NCBI GenBank assembly: GCA_014843695.1
Contig: CM026401.1
Location: 30,033,510 to 30,097,509, forward strand
Direction: 5' to 3'
Length of the DNA stretch: 64,000 nt
From: Archivesica marissinica
Lineage: Eukaryota; Mollusca; Bivalvia; Venerida; Vesicomyidae
Shown: positions 10,388-23,336 of the stretch, piece by piece
How positions within the stretch are numbered: the first letter of the stretch is position 1
Layout: every line of letters begins with the position of its first letter
Made by a program: the position numbers and the translations under genes
The notes under the pieces: generated by a model
Seen by the model: the letters and a program-made list of their open reading frames with translations, nothing else
Told to the model about the DNA's origin: nothing
Database searches by the model: none

Positions 10388-10984
10388 TTAAAGCAGCATT
10401 ACATCGTAATAAAGGATGTTTTGGGTAAAATATAAATACTAATGTGTGTGTGTTTACAAAAATAAAAAACAAAAATCGAAATAGTCGCTCAGAAACGATA
10501 AAATTCCAATAAATAAAAACCGTCGTATACGCGAATTTGTTTATCAACACACGAAATGTAAACACGCACAGCGCGCATGCGTGAAACAACAGGATGTAGA
10601 AAACAACGTATATATTTTGAACATGAAAGACTATCTATCTATCTTCCTCTAATGTCGAACCCCTCGCGGGGATGTAGAAATGTCCCTAAAAGACTTTAGC
10701 TATCAGAGGTATGAATCAACATATCAAGTAATTTAATTAAAAAAGACAACGTGGGACAAATGCGGACAATGCATTCCGAATGCAAACAAGTGCGGACGAT
10801 GCCTTCCGGTTGTAAACAAGTGCGTGACCGATCGACTCGGAAAGTCCTACTTTCGATTTCAAGTTTGTTTTATTGCAAAAAAACACTCTTTACCAAATGA
10901 GCATAAGCATACAAGGTATAATGTTAGACTGTAGCAGCATTTACTCAAATATCTCTTATTTCATGCGATGTAATGCTGCTTTAA
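10388..10984. mobile_element. TTAA-bounded MITE, family AGCRACATTACATC (copy A)
   Basis: Both ends are TTAA followed inward by AGCAGCATTACATCG and its complement (cgatgtaatgctgctttaa). An internal word gtcgtatacgcg is shared with copies at 22037, 25232 and 41751. The element is 597 bp and non-coding. Confidence 0.8.
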
Positions 10985-11699
10985 CGAAATTCGATATATT
11001 ATCGTATCATTAGTATCTGAATAGTGGATAGTGTCTGAAACGGGACTTTGATCCGACTTTGAGATAACCGGAGAATTTGACATAATCGACTTTGACATAA
11101 TGGATGTAGGCTGTATCTCAAGATGGGCGTATAGGTCCATAAAATCGTTAACCAGGGTCCGCACAGGTCCATAAAATCCTTAACCAGTGTTCGTACACTG
11201 GGTGTACAGGTCCATAAAATCCTTAAGTTAAATCCCAAATTAAATACGTGTACTCAAAAGTCCTTAAAAATAGCCAAAGTTCGCATTTAGTCATCAAAAG
11301 TCCTTAAATTTGAGATTTCCATGACTGATAAACAAACTCAGTTATTATTTCTCAACTGTAAAATAATGTTTATATAAATAGGCTGCTGCTGGAATGTATT
11401 TCTGCCGGTATTGCCAAATATTACCAATTTTGGAAAAGTGTATGCCGATAAATGGTCCTTAAATTGCCCAATAAAGGTCCTTAAAAAGTCCTTAATTATC
11501 ATTCTCAGCGAAGAGTATGAACCCTGTTTAACACTGGTACCATCCAGTATCCCAGCAGATATAGCAAGTGCTGCTACAGAAGAATACTGTACCAATGACA
11601 AGACTCAACAGAATTAGTTAACCTTCATACAGGGTGTGACCATCATGTGGTCTTCTTTACCAATGCTCTATCACTGTATCAGTAAGACAAACACAATCT
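10985..11699. other. Intergenic with a short local repeat
   Basis: Near 11130-11230 the words ggtccataaaatccttaa recur three times about 50 bp apart, and related tccttaaa words continue to 11490. No gene is supported. Confidence 0.4.
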
Positions 11700-12455
11700 A
11701 GCTTAGCCAGGGAGAGGTATCACTTAGCCAGGGAGAGGTATCACTTAGCCAGGGAGAGGCATCACTTAGCCAGGGAGATACATCCGTTAGCCAGGGAGAG
11801 GCATCACTTAGCCAGGGAGAGGCATCACTTAGCCAGGGAGAGGCATCACTTAGCCAGGGAGAGGCATCCGTTAGCCAGGGAGAGGCATCTGTTAGCCAGG
11901 GAGATTCATCCATTAGATTTATCCGTTAGCCAGGGAGATTCATCTGTTAGCTAGGGATATGCATCCATTAGCCAGGGAGATGATTCTGTTAGCCAGGGAG
12001 ATTCATCCATTAGCCAGGGAGATGCATCCATTAGCCAGGGAGATGATTCCGTTAGCCAGGGAGAGGCATACATTAGCCAGGGAGAGGCATCTGTTAGCCA
12101 GGAAGAGGCATCCATTAGCCAGGGAGAGGCATCTGTTAGCCAGGGAGAGGCATCCGTTAGCCAGAGAGAGGTATCTGTTAGCCAGGGAGATGCATCCGTT
12201 AGACAGGGAGATGATTCTGTTAGCCAGGGAGATTCATCCATTAGCCAGGGAGATTCATCCATTAGCCAGGGATATGCATTCATTAGCTGGGAGATGATTC
12301 TGTTAGCAAGGGAGATTCATTCATTAGCCAGGGATATGCATTCATTAGCCAGGGAGGTGATTCTGTTAGCCAGGGAGATTCATCCATTAGCCAGGGAGAT
12401 ACATCCATTAGCCAGGGAGATACATCCGTTAGCCAGGGAGATTCATCAGTTAGTC
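11700..12455. repeat. 21-bp minisatellite, about 36 copies
   Basis: The unit is ttagccagggagaggcatca plus c, with variants gattcatcc, gatgattct and gatacatcc. The unit is seven codons long and stop-free in several frames, so it yields open frames on both strands (for example ASPWLTD repeats on the minus strand). These have no start context, splice sites or flanking coding sequence and are not called genes. Confidence 0.95.
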
Positions 12456-12589
12456 ACCAGTTGTGCTGCACTGTATCCTGCTGTGGAGTTCCTGAGACGA
12501 AAATACTGACTAGCTGGCTAAGCCAGGAATGCAAAAGGAACAACCATGGTACAAGTGTCAGTTACAGGGAAGTCATTATATCACAGTGG

Positions 12590-12810
12590 TAACTTATTTG
12601 CTTCAGGTGCGAACGGCCAGAGTTCACGCCCAGCTGTGGCCGTTACAATTGTACAATTGTGCCGTTAGGCAAGGCATTTATTCTCAATTCTACATTGCCT
12701 CTTTCTCCCTCGTGACAATGGATTCCTTCAGGAATGAGGTCTCGAGAGCGATTAATATAAGTTGTAAGAACTTGTTTCGCAATCAAGCCAAAATAAATTT
12801 GTATAAACTA
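12590..12810 (+). mobile_element. SINE family A (copy 1, 5'-truncated)
   Basis: It carries cttcaggtgcgaacggcc, gcaaggcattta, ctccctcgtgacaatggatt, the module cgagagcgattaatataag and the tail aaataaatttgtataaac. The tRNA-like head is incomplete. Confidence 0.85.
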
Positions 12811-13561
12811 CATGGAAAATGTCACACACATAAAGATACTGATCACTCCAACATGCTAGAAGGATGATTACCACCGTCGTAACTTATTGATCACATACAT
12901 GTATGTCCAAGAAGCTGAAGATGGTACCATAACTGAGCAGAGCTGCCCCTGTATCAGAGGAGAGAGCATGCACTCCAATGATGTAGAAATCTCAGCCAGC
13001 AATGAGCACCAATGTGGCCAACTTGTATATCAATTCAGTGTGTCTAGACAGTACTTTGCTTCAACAGGGAAAGTTAAAATGACTCAGCACAAATGTTAAT
13101 CATATTGAGTCAATGTGTAGGGCTGATCTTTCAGCCAGGTTGGTTTACGGTATAGTATAGTCTGTGTCAACCATGTCGGTTCAAAAGTAGAGGTCACATT
13201 TAAAGCTTAGAGTTCAATTGTCTATTTCTCATGTCCGCTTCGCTTTTGAAGTGAAGACATTTTAAAATGCTAATCATATCGAGATGATGTGCAGAACGCT
13301 TGTTTCAGCCATGTCATCACAAGGTCAAGGTTACACATAGAATTTAGGTTATAAATAGCTATTTACGACCTTTCTAGCTAGTTACATCGCGGCTGGATCT
13401 ATGTTGTTTGCAAATGTGATTTTATTTACTTAGCAGTCATTGGTTAATAAGGCTACTGGGAATATGGCTGTCTCTCGAACTGTCCTCTTGTTTAAGTTGG
13501 GTGACAATATGGGTTGAGAAATGGCAAGTGAATGATTTATGGCCTCTTGGTCCTCATGTTC
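12811..13561. other. Unassigned sequence with a 70-codon open frame
   Basis: A plus-strand open frame at 12887-13099 begins MITYMYVQEAEDGTITEQ and ends in KMTQHKC. It has moderately coding-like composition but no convincing splice sites, homology or neighbours. The rest is unremarkable. Confidence 0.2.
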
Positions 13562-16500
13562 ATTGCACTCCTGGACACCAACATCACAGGTTCCATCTCA
13601 TTGCACTCCGGGACACCAACATCACAGGTTCCACCTCATTGCACTCCGGGACACCAACATCACAGGTTCCACCTCATTGCACTCCGGGACACCAACATCA
13701 CAGGTTCCACCTCATTGCACCCTTGGACACCAACATCACGGGTTCCACCTCATTGCACCCTTGGACACCAACATCACAGGTTCCATCTCATTGCACTCCG
13801 GGACACCAACATCACAGGTTCCACCTCATTGCACCCTTGGACACCAACATCACGGGTTCCACCTCATTGCACCCTTGGACACCAACATCACAGGTTCCAT
13901 CTCATTGCACTCCGGGACACCAACATCACAGGTTCCACCTCATTGCACTCCGGGACACCAACATCACAGGTTCCACCTCATTGCACTCTGGGACACCAAC
14001 ATCACAGGTTCCACCTCATTGCCCTCCGGGACACCAACATCACAGGTTCCACCTCATTGCACCCTTGGACACCAACATCACAGGTTCCATCTCATTGCAC
14101 CCTTGGACACCAACACCACGGGTTCCACCTCATTGCACTCCGGGACACCAACATCACAGGTTCCACATCATTGCACTCCGGGACACCAACATCACAGGTT
14201 CCACCTCATTGCCCTCCTGGACACCAACATCACAGGTTCCACATCATTGCACTCCGGGACACCAACATCACGGGTTCCATCTCATTGCACTCCGGGACAC
14301 CAACATCACAGGTTCCACATCAATGCACTCCGGGACACCAACATCACAGGTTCCACCTCATTGCCCTCCTGGACACCAACATCACAGGTTCCACCTCATT
14401 GCACTCCTGGACACCAACATCACAGGTTCCACCTCATTGCACTCCGGGACACCAACATCACAGGTTCCACCTCATTGCACCCTTGGACACCAACATCACA
14501 GGTTCCATCTCATTGCACCCTTGGACACCAACACCACGGGTTCCACCTCATTGCACTCTGGGACACCAACATCATGGGTTCCACCTCATTGCCCTCCTGG
14601 ACACCAACATCACAGGTTCCACCTCATTGCACTCCGGGACACCAACATCACAGGTTCCACCTCATTGCACTCTGGGACACCAACATCACAGGTTCCACCT
14701 CATTGCACTCTGGGACACCAACATCACAGGTTCCACCTCATTGCACTCTGGGACACCAACATCACAGGTTCCACCTCATTGCACTCCTGGACACCAACAT
14801 CACAGGTTCCACCTCATTGCACTCTGGGACACCAACATCATAGGTTCCACCTCATTACACTCCGGGACACCAACATCACGGGTTCCACCTCATTGCACTC
14901 CGGGACACCAACAGCACGGGTTCCACCTCATTGCACTCCGGGACACCAACATAACGGGTTCCACCTCATTGCCCTCCGGGACACCAACATCATAGGTTCC
15001 ACCTCATTGCCCTCCGGGACACCAACATCACAGGTTCCACCTCATTGCACTCCGGGACACCAACATCACGGGTTCCACCTCATTGCCCTCCGGGACACCA
15101 ACATCACAGGTTCCACCTCATTGCCCTCCGGGACACCAACATCACAGGTTCCACCTCATTGCACTCCGGGACACCAACATCATAAGTTCCACCTCATTGC
15201 CCTCCGGGACACCAACATCACAGGTTCCACCTCATTGCACCCTTGGACACCAACATCACAGGTTCCACATCATTGCACTCCGGGACACCAACATCACAGG
15301 TTCCACATCATTGCACTCCGGGACACCAACATCACAGGTTCCACCTCATTGCACTCCGAGACACCAACATCACAGGTTCCACATCATTGCACTCCGGGAC
15401 ACCAACATCACAGGTTCCACCTCATTGCACTCGGGACACCAACATCGCAGGTTCCACCTCATTGCACTCCGGGACACCAACATCACAGGTTCCACCTCAT
15501 TGCACTCCGGGACCAGCATCACAGGTTCCACCTCATTGCACTCCGGGACACCAGCATCACGGGTTCCACATCATTGCACTCCGGGACACCAACATCACAG
15601 GTTCCACCTCATTGCACTCCGGGACACCAACATCACGGGTTCCACCTCATTGCACTCCGGGACACCAGCATCACAGGTTCCACCTCATTGCACTCCTGGA
15701 CACCAACATCATAGGTTCCACCTCATTGCACTCCGGGACACCAACATCACAGGTTCCACCTCATTGCACTCCGGGACACCAACATCACGGGTTCCACCTC
15801 ATTGCACTCCGGGACACCAACATCACAGGTTCCACCTCATTGCACTCCGGGACACCAACATCACAGGTTCCACCTCATTGCACTCCGGGACACCAACATC
15901 ACAGGTTCCACCTCATTGCACTCTGGGACACCAACATCACAGGTTCCACCTCATTGCACTCCGGGACACCAACATCACAGGTTCCACCTCATTGCACTCC
16001 TGGACACCAACATCACAGGTTCCACCTCATTGCACTCTGGGACACCAACATCATAGGTTCCACCTCATTGCACTCCGGGACACCAACATCACGGGTTCCA
16101 CCTCATTGCACTCCGGGACACCAACAGCACGGGTTCCACCTCATTGCACTCCGGGACACCAACATCACAGGTTCCACCTCATTGCACTCCGGGACACCAA
16201 CATCACAGGTTCCACCTCATTGCCCTCCGGGACACCAACATCACAGGTTCCACCTCATTGCACTCCGGGACACCAGCATCACGGGTTCCACCTCATTGCA
16301 CTCCGGGACACCAGCATCACGGGTTCCACATCATTGCACTCCGGGACACCAACATCACAGGTTCCACCTCATTGCACTCCGGGACACCAGTATCACGGGT
16401 TCCACCTCATTGCACTCCAGGACACCAGCATCATAGGTTCCATCTCATTGCACCCTTGGACACCAACATCAAGGTTCCACCTCATTGCACTCCGGGACAC

Positions 16501-16708
16501 CAGCATCACGGGTTCCACATCATTGCACTCCGGGACACCAACATCACAGGTTCCACCTCATTGCACTCCGGGACACCAGCATCACGGGTTCCACCTCATT
16601 GCACTCCGGGACACCAGCATCACGGGTTCCACCTCATTGCACTCCGGGACACCAGCATCACGGGTTCCACCTCATTGCACTCCGGGACACCAGCATCACG
16701 GGTTCCAC
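13562..16708. repeat. 38-bp satellite, about 83 copies
   Basis: The unit is ttgcactccgggacaccaac followed by atcacaggttccacctca. Variants swap ctccggg, ctcctgg, ctctggg, cccttgg and ccctccgg, and atcacagg or atcacggg. The unit is stop-free in all plus frames, which produces spurious frames of several hundred codons; because 38 is not a multiple of three every frame reads the same peptide mixture. The early part has a three-unit (114 bp) higher-order pattern. A marker unit (acagcacggg) recurs at 14911 and 16124. Confidence 0.97.
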
Positions 16709-16809
16709 TATATGTATGCATGTATTGGACATTTCATCCTGCTTATATGTCTGTAAGAAACGTTTCTATTCTACATTACCTAACCCAAATATATACTCAA
16801 TTCAAATGA

Positions 16810-17030
16810 GTTGCCTTGGTGTAATGGGCACAGTGTGAGCCTCATAATTGGAGGGTTGCATGTTCGAGCCTTGTAAGAAGCTAAACATGGCAAGATCCAA
16901 AAATCCATGATCTCTTTTATCTCCCTTGTGTCCTAGATTTATATAGGGATGATGTCTCGACAGCGATAGATTCTAATAGGAATGAGATCTCGACAGCGAC
17001 TAATCTATCGTTACAAGAACTAGCTAGCAC
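16810..17030 (+). mobile_element. tRNA-derived SINE, divergent head with family-A-like 3' module
   Basis: An A-box-like ttggtgtaatgggcacag and B box tgttcgagccttg are 45-50 bp apart. Downstream, gaatgagatctcgacagcga and acaagaactag resemble the 3' module of family A. The 31-bp array begins immediately after it. Confidence 0.55.
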
Positions 17031-18657
17031 ATATCCATAGCAAGAATATATGATGTTGTACATATCCATAGCAAGAATATATGATGTTGTACATATCCAT
17101 AGCAAGAATGTCTGATGTTGTACATATCCATAGCAAGAATGTATGATGTTGTACATATCCATAGCAAGAATGTATGATGTTGTACATATCCATAGCAAGA
17201 ATGTATGATGTTGTACATATCCATAGCAAGAATGTATGATGTTGTACATATCCATAGCAAGAATGTATGATGGTGTACATATCCATAGCAAGAATGTATG
17301 ATGTTGTACATATCCATAGCAAGAATGTATGATGGTGTACATATCCATAGCAAGAATGTATGATGGTGTACATATCCATAGCAAGAATGTATGATGGTGT
17401 ACATATCCATAGCAAGAATGTATGATGTTGTACATATCCATAGCAAGAATGTCTGATGGTGTACATATCCATAGCAAGAATGTATGATGGTGTACATATC
17501 CATAGCAAGAATGTATGATGTTGTACATATCCATAGCAAGAATGTATGATGTTGTACATATCCATAGCAAGAATGTATGATGTACATATCCATAGCAAGA
17601 ATGTATGATGTACATATCCATAGCAAGAATATATGATGTTGTACATATCCATAGCAAGAATGTATGATGGTGTACATATCCATAGCAAGAATATATGATG
17701 TTGTACATATCCATAGCAAGAATATATGATGTTGTACATATCCATAGCAAGAATATATGATATTGTACATATCCATAGCAAGAATGTATGATGGTGTACA
17801 TATCCATAGCAAGAATGTATAGTTACACCATAGCAAGAATGTATGATGTTGTACATATCCATAGCAAGAATATATGATGTTGTACATATCCATAGCAAGA
17901 ATGTATGATGTTGTACATATCCATAGCAAGAATGTATGATGGTGTACATATCCATAGCAAGAATGTATGATGTTGTACATATCCATAGCAAGAATGTATG
18001 ATGTTGTACATATCCATAGCAAGAATGTATGATGTTGTACATATCCATAGCAAGAATGTATGATGTACATATCCATAGCAAGAATGTATGATGTTGTACA
18101 TATCCATAGCAAGAATGTATGATGTTGTACATATCCATAGCAAGAATGTATGATGTACATATCCATAGCAAGAATGTATGATGTTGTACATATCCATAGC
18201 AAGAATGTATGATGTTGTACATATCCATAGCAAGAATGTATGATGTTGTACATATCCATAGCAAGAATGTATAATGTTGTACATATCCATAGCAAGAATG
18301 TATGATGTACATATCCATAGCAAGAATGTATGATGTTGTACATATCCATAGCAAGAATGTATGATGTTGTACATATCCATAGCAAGAATGTATGATGTTG
18401 TACATATCCATAGCAAGAATGTATAATGTTGTACATATCCATAGCAAGAATGTATGATGTACATATCCATAGCAAGAATGTATGATGTTGTACATATCCA
18501 TAGCAAGAATGTATGATGTTGTACATATCCATAGCAAGAATGTATGATGGTGTACATATCCATAGCAAGAATGTATGATGGTGTACATATCCATAGCAAG
18601 AATGTATGATGGTGTACATATCCATAGCAAGAATGTATGATGGTGTACATATCCATA
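17031..18657. repeat. 31-bp minisatellite with 27-bp variants, about 53 copies
   Basis: The unit is catatccatagcaagaatgt plus atgatgttgta. Several units lack four bases (atgatgtacatatcc), and others have ggt for gtt. The minus-strand frames reading YILAMDMY-type peptides are artefacts of stop-free units. One irregular junction (atagttacaccatagc) lies near 17818. Confidence 0.97.
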
Positions 18658-18739
18658 TGGATGGCTTTCTGTAGTTTAATACATTAATCTACTGGTGTAC
18701 TTATCCATTGCTAGATTATATGATGTAATTGGCTTACTA

Positions 18740-18905
18740 TGCTGGAGCCGTTATGATTGTGCCCTTAGGCAAGGCATTTAAATTCCATGTTGCCTCTTCT
18801 CTCTCCCTCATGGCTATGGATTCCATCAGGAATGAGGTCTCGAGAGTGATTAATATAAGTTGTAAAAACTTGTTTCGCAATTGAGCTCAAATAAATTTCT
18901 ATAAA
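18740..18905 (+). mobile_element. SINE family A (copy 2, 5'-truncated)
   Basis: Starts near gctggagccgttatgattg and includes ttaggcaaggcatttaaatt, the module cgagagtgattaatataag and the tail aaataaatttctataaac. It abuts the end of the 31-bp array region. Confidence 0.85.
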
Positions 18906-19639
18906 CTAATTGGCTTACTACGGTTTAATACGTTTTACTGACTTACTGCAGCAGGTGGTCCTGCGGATTTCTGGAAAATTGTCTGCCTGACTTATACTGA
19001 TTTTCACGGTGCCAGAATACAATGTATATAGGCCGATCAATACATAAACCTGAATATGCATTTGCTTAGCAACATGCTGCATGCTGAGGTTTCCTAAGCA
19101 ACAGAAGATTACAATCATTATTTATCACATAACTTTGCTAGTGTTCAGTGTAATACGGTCATCTCATCATTTCTGATATGTACACATGTGTAATGGCAAC
19201 TGGAATGATTCCGATTGGTTGAAAGAATAATCCTTCTAATTTGTAAATTAATCTTTAAAGTATGCATATTTCTATTTGAAATGCTACATGACGTTAACAG
19301 TAAGACAAACTACGATTTCAAAGAAGTCTTGACACACTGCTTTTCGTAGTAGCATCATGACAATTTAGTGATATCATGACAATTTGCACTGACGGTTGGC
19401 GCCAAAATGAAAGTAGCAGCGTTATTTTGTGCAAAAATATGATTAAAACACAAAAGGCTCGCTAGCAAAATTCCAAAACTAGTTTCGTAAAAACACCACT
19501 CATGTAAGATTCTATGGTTATGTTCTGTCAAAATGACATGTAATGAATATCTGCTGACCAGGTTTTGTAAGTAATCTCCCCTTATGGATATTTATTACAT
19601 ATAGTACTAGAATATAGTTTTATATTTAAACTTGATCAG
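18906..19639. other. Unassigned sequence
   Basis: AT-rich, with a 66-codon minus-strand open frame near 18918-19118 lacking coding features. No element ends are identified. Confidence 0.4.
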
Positions 19640-19870
19640 TGGAAGTCGTGACAGTGCTGACAGAGCAGTGGTAGTGAAGAGGTCCTGAGTTTGCGGCCAG
19701 ATGTAGGCATTACAATTGTGCCCTTAGGCAAGGCCCTTAATTTCCACATTGCCTCTTCTCTCTCCTTCATTGCGATGGATTCCATCAGGAATGAGGTCAC
19801 CGGAAGCGATTATTATATAATGTTGCAAAAAGTTGTTTCGCAATCGAGCTAAAATAAATTTGTATAAAAA
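19640..19870 (+). mobile_element. SINE family A (copy 3, near full length)
   Basis: The head ggaagtcgtgacagtgctga is followed by gcggccagatgtaggcatta, ttaggcaaggcccttaattt, the module gaagcgattattatataatg and the tail aaataaatttgtataaa. Confidence 0.85.
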
Positions 19871-20526
19871 TAATATAATAGCATTATGTGGCTGTAAGCT
19901 AAAATGTGTGGGTTGGTGGGGAGAAGTGTGAGTTACATACAGTGACTGTAAGCTATGCTGTTCTGTTTACTGCTATTATCAACGGCTTATAATGATGTGT
20001 GCTAGTGGACATTAATTAAAGAAATATTCCAGGAATTTTCTGGAAAAACAAATCTACCAAACCAAGAAAATTCAATTTTTGTGAAAACTATTTGTGTAGG
20101 TATATTCTGACATTAAAATGGCACATGTTGGTTGAATGATGGCAGGGTATGACGCAAACACACAGTTCTAATGAGAAGATGATTTGCCAAACAGCTGGTG
20201 CTACCTGGCGAGTCGGGTGTGTAAATAATCAAATATACAGGTAAACTTCTAGCTAACTCCCACACCAAGAATGTGCCAACATCTCACTACCTACTATATA
20301 CATTTCTTCTTTGAGTACACTTTTAAGCAGCAATTCTTAGGTAGATGTACTAGATATTGACCCAAAATAAATACATCACCTCCTCAAACGCTTAGTCAAT
20401 TTAATTTAAACTTGGTGTGGAGCATCGGTGGGCATAATTATTGGATCAAAAACAGCTAACAGAATTCTGATGTTAGCGACACACCGACCTACTTTCCAAG
20501 AAACATGAAATGTCACACTTCATATA
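19871..20526. other. Unassigned sequence
   Basis: No gene, array or element terminus recognised. Confidence 0.4.
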
Positions 20527-21357
20527 CAGTGAAACCCCTCAAAACCGGAACCCCTCTAAATAGAAATTCCCTCCAAACTGGACAATTTTCGCAGTCCCGA
20601 TATTTTCCCTTCTTTGTTCATTTTAAAAAACCTCTCTAAACCGGAACCTCTCTTTTCCGAATACCGGACAAGTTTTCGGGACCATTTGTGCACATTTCTA
20701 TTGCAAATTACCCCTGAAAACCGAACAGCCAGCGGCGTAAAATCCGGATCCGAAACAACCTTTGTCTCACCTGAAACATAACACCTTCCGTGTTTTCACA
20801 AGTCAATTAATCAGTCGGCATATTGGTGTTTTATCCGTAATTGTTTACATCCGACGTGGTGTTGTGAGAACATAAAAGCGTGATAAAAACCAATGATGCT
20901 GAAAATTTGTTTTAATTACGTTGTTTTCAAATGGATTACGACTGGACACTATTTAATTATGTCCTTTGCAATTGCAGGTTTGTTAATCTCTTCATGTTTG
21001 AGTAATTAGTTTTAATACGATCTAATTAGATGTGAATGGGATTTCACAAAAGGCAGACTATCATTATTTAAGGCATAACATTGATAATTATATTTCATAA
21101 TTATTGATACGGAACCACCGACAAGTCATTACGTACAAACAAATTTGAGCTTATATATATTTTATTCCACATTTGTAAGTTATTAGTTCACGTATACATT
21201 TTTATTATTAAAAGTAATTTTAGTGTCATTTCTTGTTATTCCTGTATTCATACAGACATTTGTTCAAAACTTTATCCCCCCCCTCATCCGAAAACCCCTC
21301 TAAACCAAAAACCCCTCTAAACCGAACGGCTTCCGGACCGGAAGAGAAGTTTCACTG
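20527..21357. mobile_element. pogo/Tigger-like MITE with TA target duplication
   Basis: The ends CAGTGAAACCCCTC and its counterpart ...AAGTTTCACTG lie 831 bp apart, each flanked by TA. Internal words (ctctaaaccggaacc, aaacccctctaaacc) repeat the TIR theme at both ends. No transposase frame remains. Confidence 0.8.
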
Positions 21358-21361
21358 TACT

Positions 21362-21960
21362 GTTAAGCCTACTTCTTGGTATATGATTAATTGTAATGTT
21401 AACAATGGTTAGGCCTACTTTTTGGCATAGGATTAATTGTAATGTTGACGATGATTAGACCTACTTCTTGGCATAGGATTAATTGTAATGTTGACGATGA
21501 TTAGACCTACTTCTTGGCATAGGATTAATTGTAATGTTGACGATGATTAGACCTACTTCTTGGCATAGGATTAATTGTAATGTTAACAATGGTTAGGCCT
21601 ACTTCTTGGCATAGGATTAATTGTAATGTTAACAATGGTTAGGCCTACTTCTTGGCATAGGATTAATTGTAATGTTAACAATGGTTAGGCCTACTTCTTG
21701 GCATAGGATTAATTGTAATGTTGACGATGATTAGGCCTACTTCTTGGCATAGGATTAATTGTAATGTTGACAATGGTTAGGCCTACTTCTTGGCATAGGA
21801 TTAATTGTAATGTTAACAATGGTTAGGCCTACTTCTTGGCATAGGATTAATTGTAATGTTGACAATGGTTAGGCCTACTTCTTGGCATAGGATTAATTGT
21901 AATGTTGACAATGATTAGGCCTACTTCTTGGCATAGGATTAATTGTAATGTTGACAATGA
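21362..21960. repeat. 46-bp minisatellite, about 13 copies
   Basis: The unit is ttaggcctacttcttggcat plus aggattaattgtaatgttgacaatgg, with gttgacgatga and gttaacaatgg variants arranged in short blocks. The array begins within 5 bp of the pogo-like MITE end. Confidence 0.95.
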
Positions 21961-22036
21961 ACGGCTTGGAAAAAACTTTAAATATAAATGGAGTCAACAA
22001 CTATGTAGGTCACATGGTCAATTTATAGGGATTCTC

Positions 22037-22666
22037 TTAAATCAACATTACATCGCAAAAAACCACAAATTTTGACCTATAAATAGCATTGCTACATTCT
22101 TCCGAAATAATTCGAACACTAACTTCCAGTACAGTGTGTTCCAAACTTTCAAAAGTGAAAGTTGGAATTCATATAATGGACAGTTACGCGTCGGAATTGA
22201 CGTGTGGTTAGAATTGGAGTCTGTACTAAGTGTGTGCTACTAATAGTAAAGAGATCATTTAAATCAGATTAGTCTAAAAATAATTATGCGCAAGCACAAA
22301 GAGTGAGACATAGCAGTAAAACTATACCATAAAATGTTGTTATTCATGATACACGCGTTGTATTACGCATGCATGTTGACCCTATTTACGTTATTTTGTT
22401 ATGTCAACAAGCGTCGTATACGATGTTTGTTTATTTGTTGAAATACTCAGAATGCTGTTGTCATTAACATAATAACCTCTCTTATTCAACGCAACTTTTC
22501 GTTCACAATTAATCTCTTCTTTACGTGCTCCGATTTGATATTAATTATTATTATTTATTGATTGAAAGTTAGTGTTCGAATTTTCGGAAGAATTTGTAGT
22601 AGCAATGCGAATCATACTTCAAAACTGCATTTTATTTTGGTGTTTTGCGTTGTAATGTCGCTTTAA
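22037..22666. mobile_element. TTAA-bounded MITE, family AGCRACATTACATC (copy B)
   Basis: TTAA at both ends with inverted repeats extending about 90 bp (catcgcaaaaaaccacaaat against gttttgcgttgtaatgtcgc; inner arms cttccgaaataattcgaaca and tgttcgaattttcggaag). An internal word gtcgtatacgatgtttgttt is shared with the other copies. Confidence 0.85.
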
Positions 22667-22845
22667 AAGTTTAAACTTTATTTATTTTACAACGATTGCG
22701 AAGCAAGTTTTAGCAACTTATATTAATCACTCTTCATTGGCATGGATGAAAGCGTATATGTGGTCATTCGTGTGGGAAGAAACCGAGTACCTGTAGAAAA
22801 CCCACCTGTCCGATCTGGCGACCATCGTACAAACTCACATAAAGT
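22667..22845 (-). mobile_element. SINE family B (copy 2, reverse)
   Basis: In reverse it shows aagtttaaactttatttatt, gcgaagcaagttttagcaac, ttatattaatcactcttc and gtccgatctggcgaccatcg. It joins directly to a TTAA MITE on its left and nearly to a piggyBac-like MITE on its right. Confidence 0.8.
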
Positions 22846-22849
22846 CGCT

Positions 22850-23095
22850 TTAACCCTTTCAACCCCACAGGCCTCTAAATAGGCTTATGAAAAGTGTAGA
22901 TCCAGATGAGCCGGCTCGTGACGAGCCGTCTCATCAGGATCTGCACTTTTTTGCCAGTAATAATTATTACTATTTTTAGATAAAATTACCCATTTTGATA
23001 AATGAACTGGTCCAAAGGTAATTTTCTTATTAATTTATTGGTCTGAAAATATCACGCACCAGTCCATGTCAGTTACTTGGGGTTGAATGGGTTAA
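22850..23095. mobile_element. piggyBac-like MITE with TTAA ends and palindromic core (copy 2)
   Basis: TTAACCCTTTCAACCCCA at the left matches tggggttgaatgggttaa at the right. Inside is a strong hairpin built from gatccagatgagccggctcg and its complement. Confidence 0.8.
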
Positions 23096-23336
23096 GCAAT
23101 CAATTTGTTAGTTTATACAAATTTATGTTTGTTTCTTGCCATTATTACTCTACTTTGACTGTGTCATCATCATTGTTTAATAAATGTGCTCAGAATTCTT
23201 GGGTCATGTCTGGTGAGCCTATAGGTTAAAAGAAGCAATGTTATTAGCTACTATACTAGGAGAAGTTGTCACATTGTTTATCCAATTTTGTAAACACCTG
23301 TGAATGTTTATATTAATGAGTCCCCACTTGGTTTGA

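Noticed and set aside
11698..12509. Heptad-like protein repeats (ASPWLTD or HPLAREM) on both strands
   Set aside because: The 21-bp unit makes both strands open; no coding flanks.
13501..16838. Several very long plus-strand open frames (up to 737 codons) reading HCTPGHQHHRFHLI-type peptides
   Set aside because: They are the stop-free 38-bp repeat read in all three frames; no start context, splice sites or unique coding sequence.
17020..18656. Minus-strand frames reading SYILAMDMYTIIHSCYGY repeats
   Set aside because: Stop-free 31-bp minisatellite; all frames equally open.
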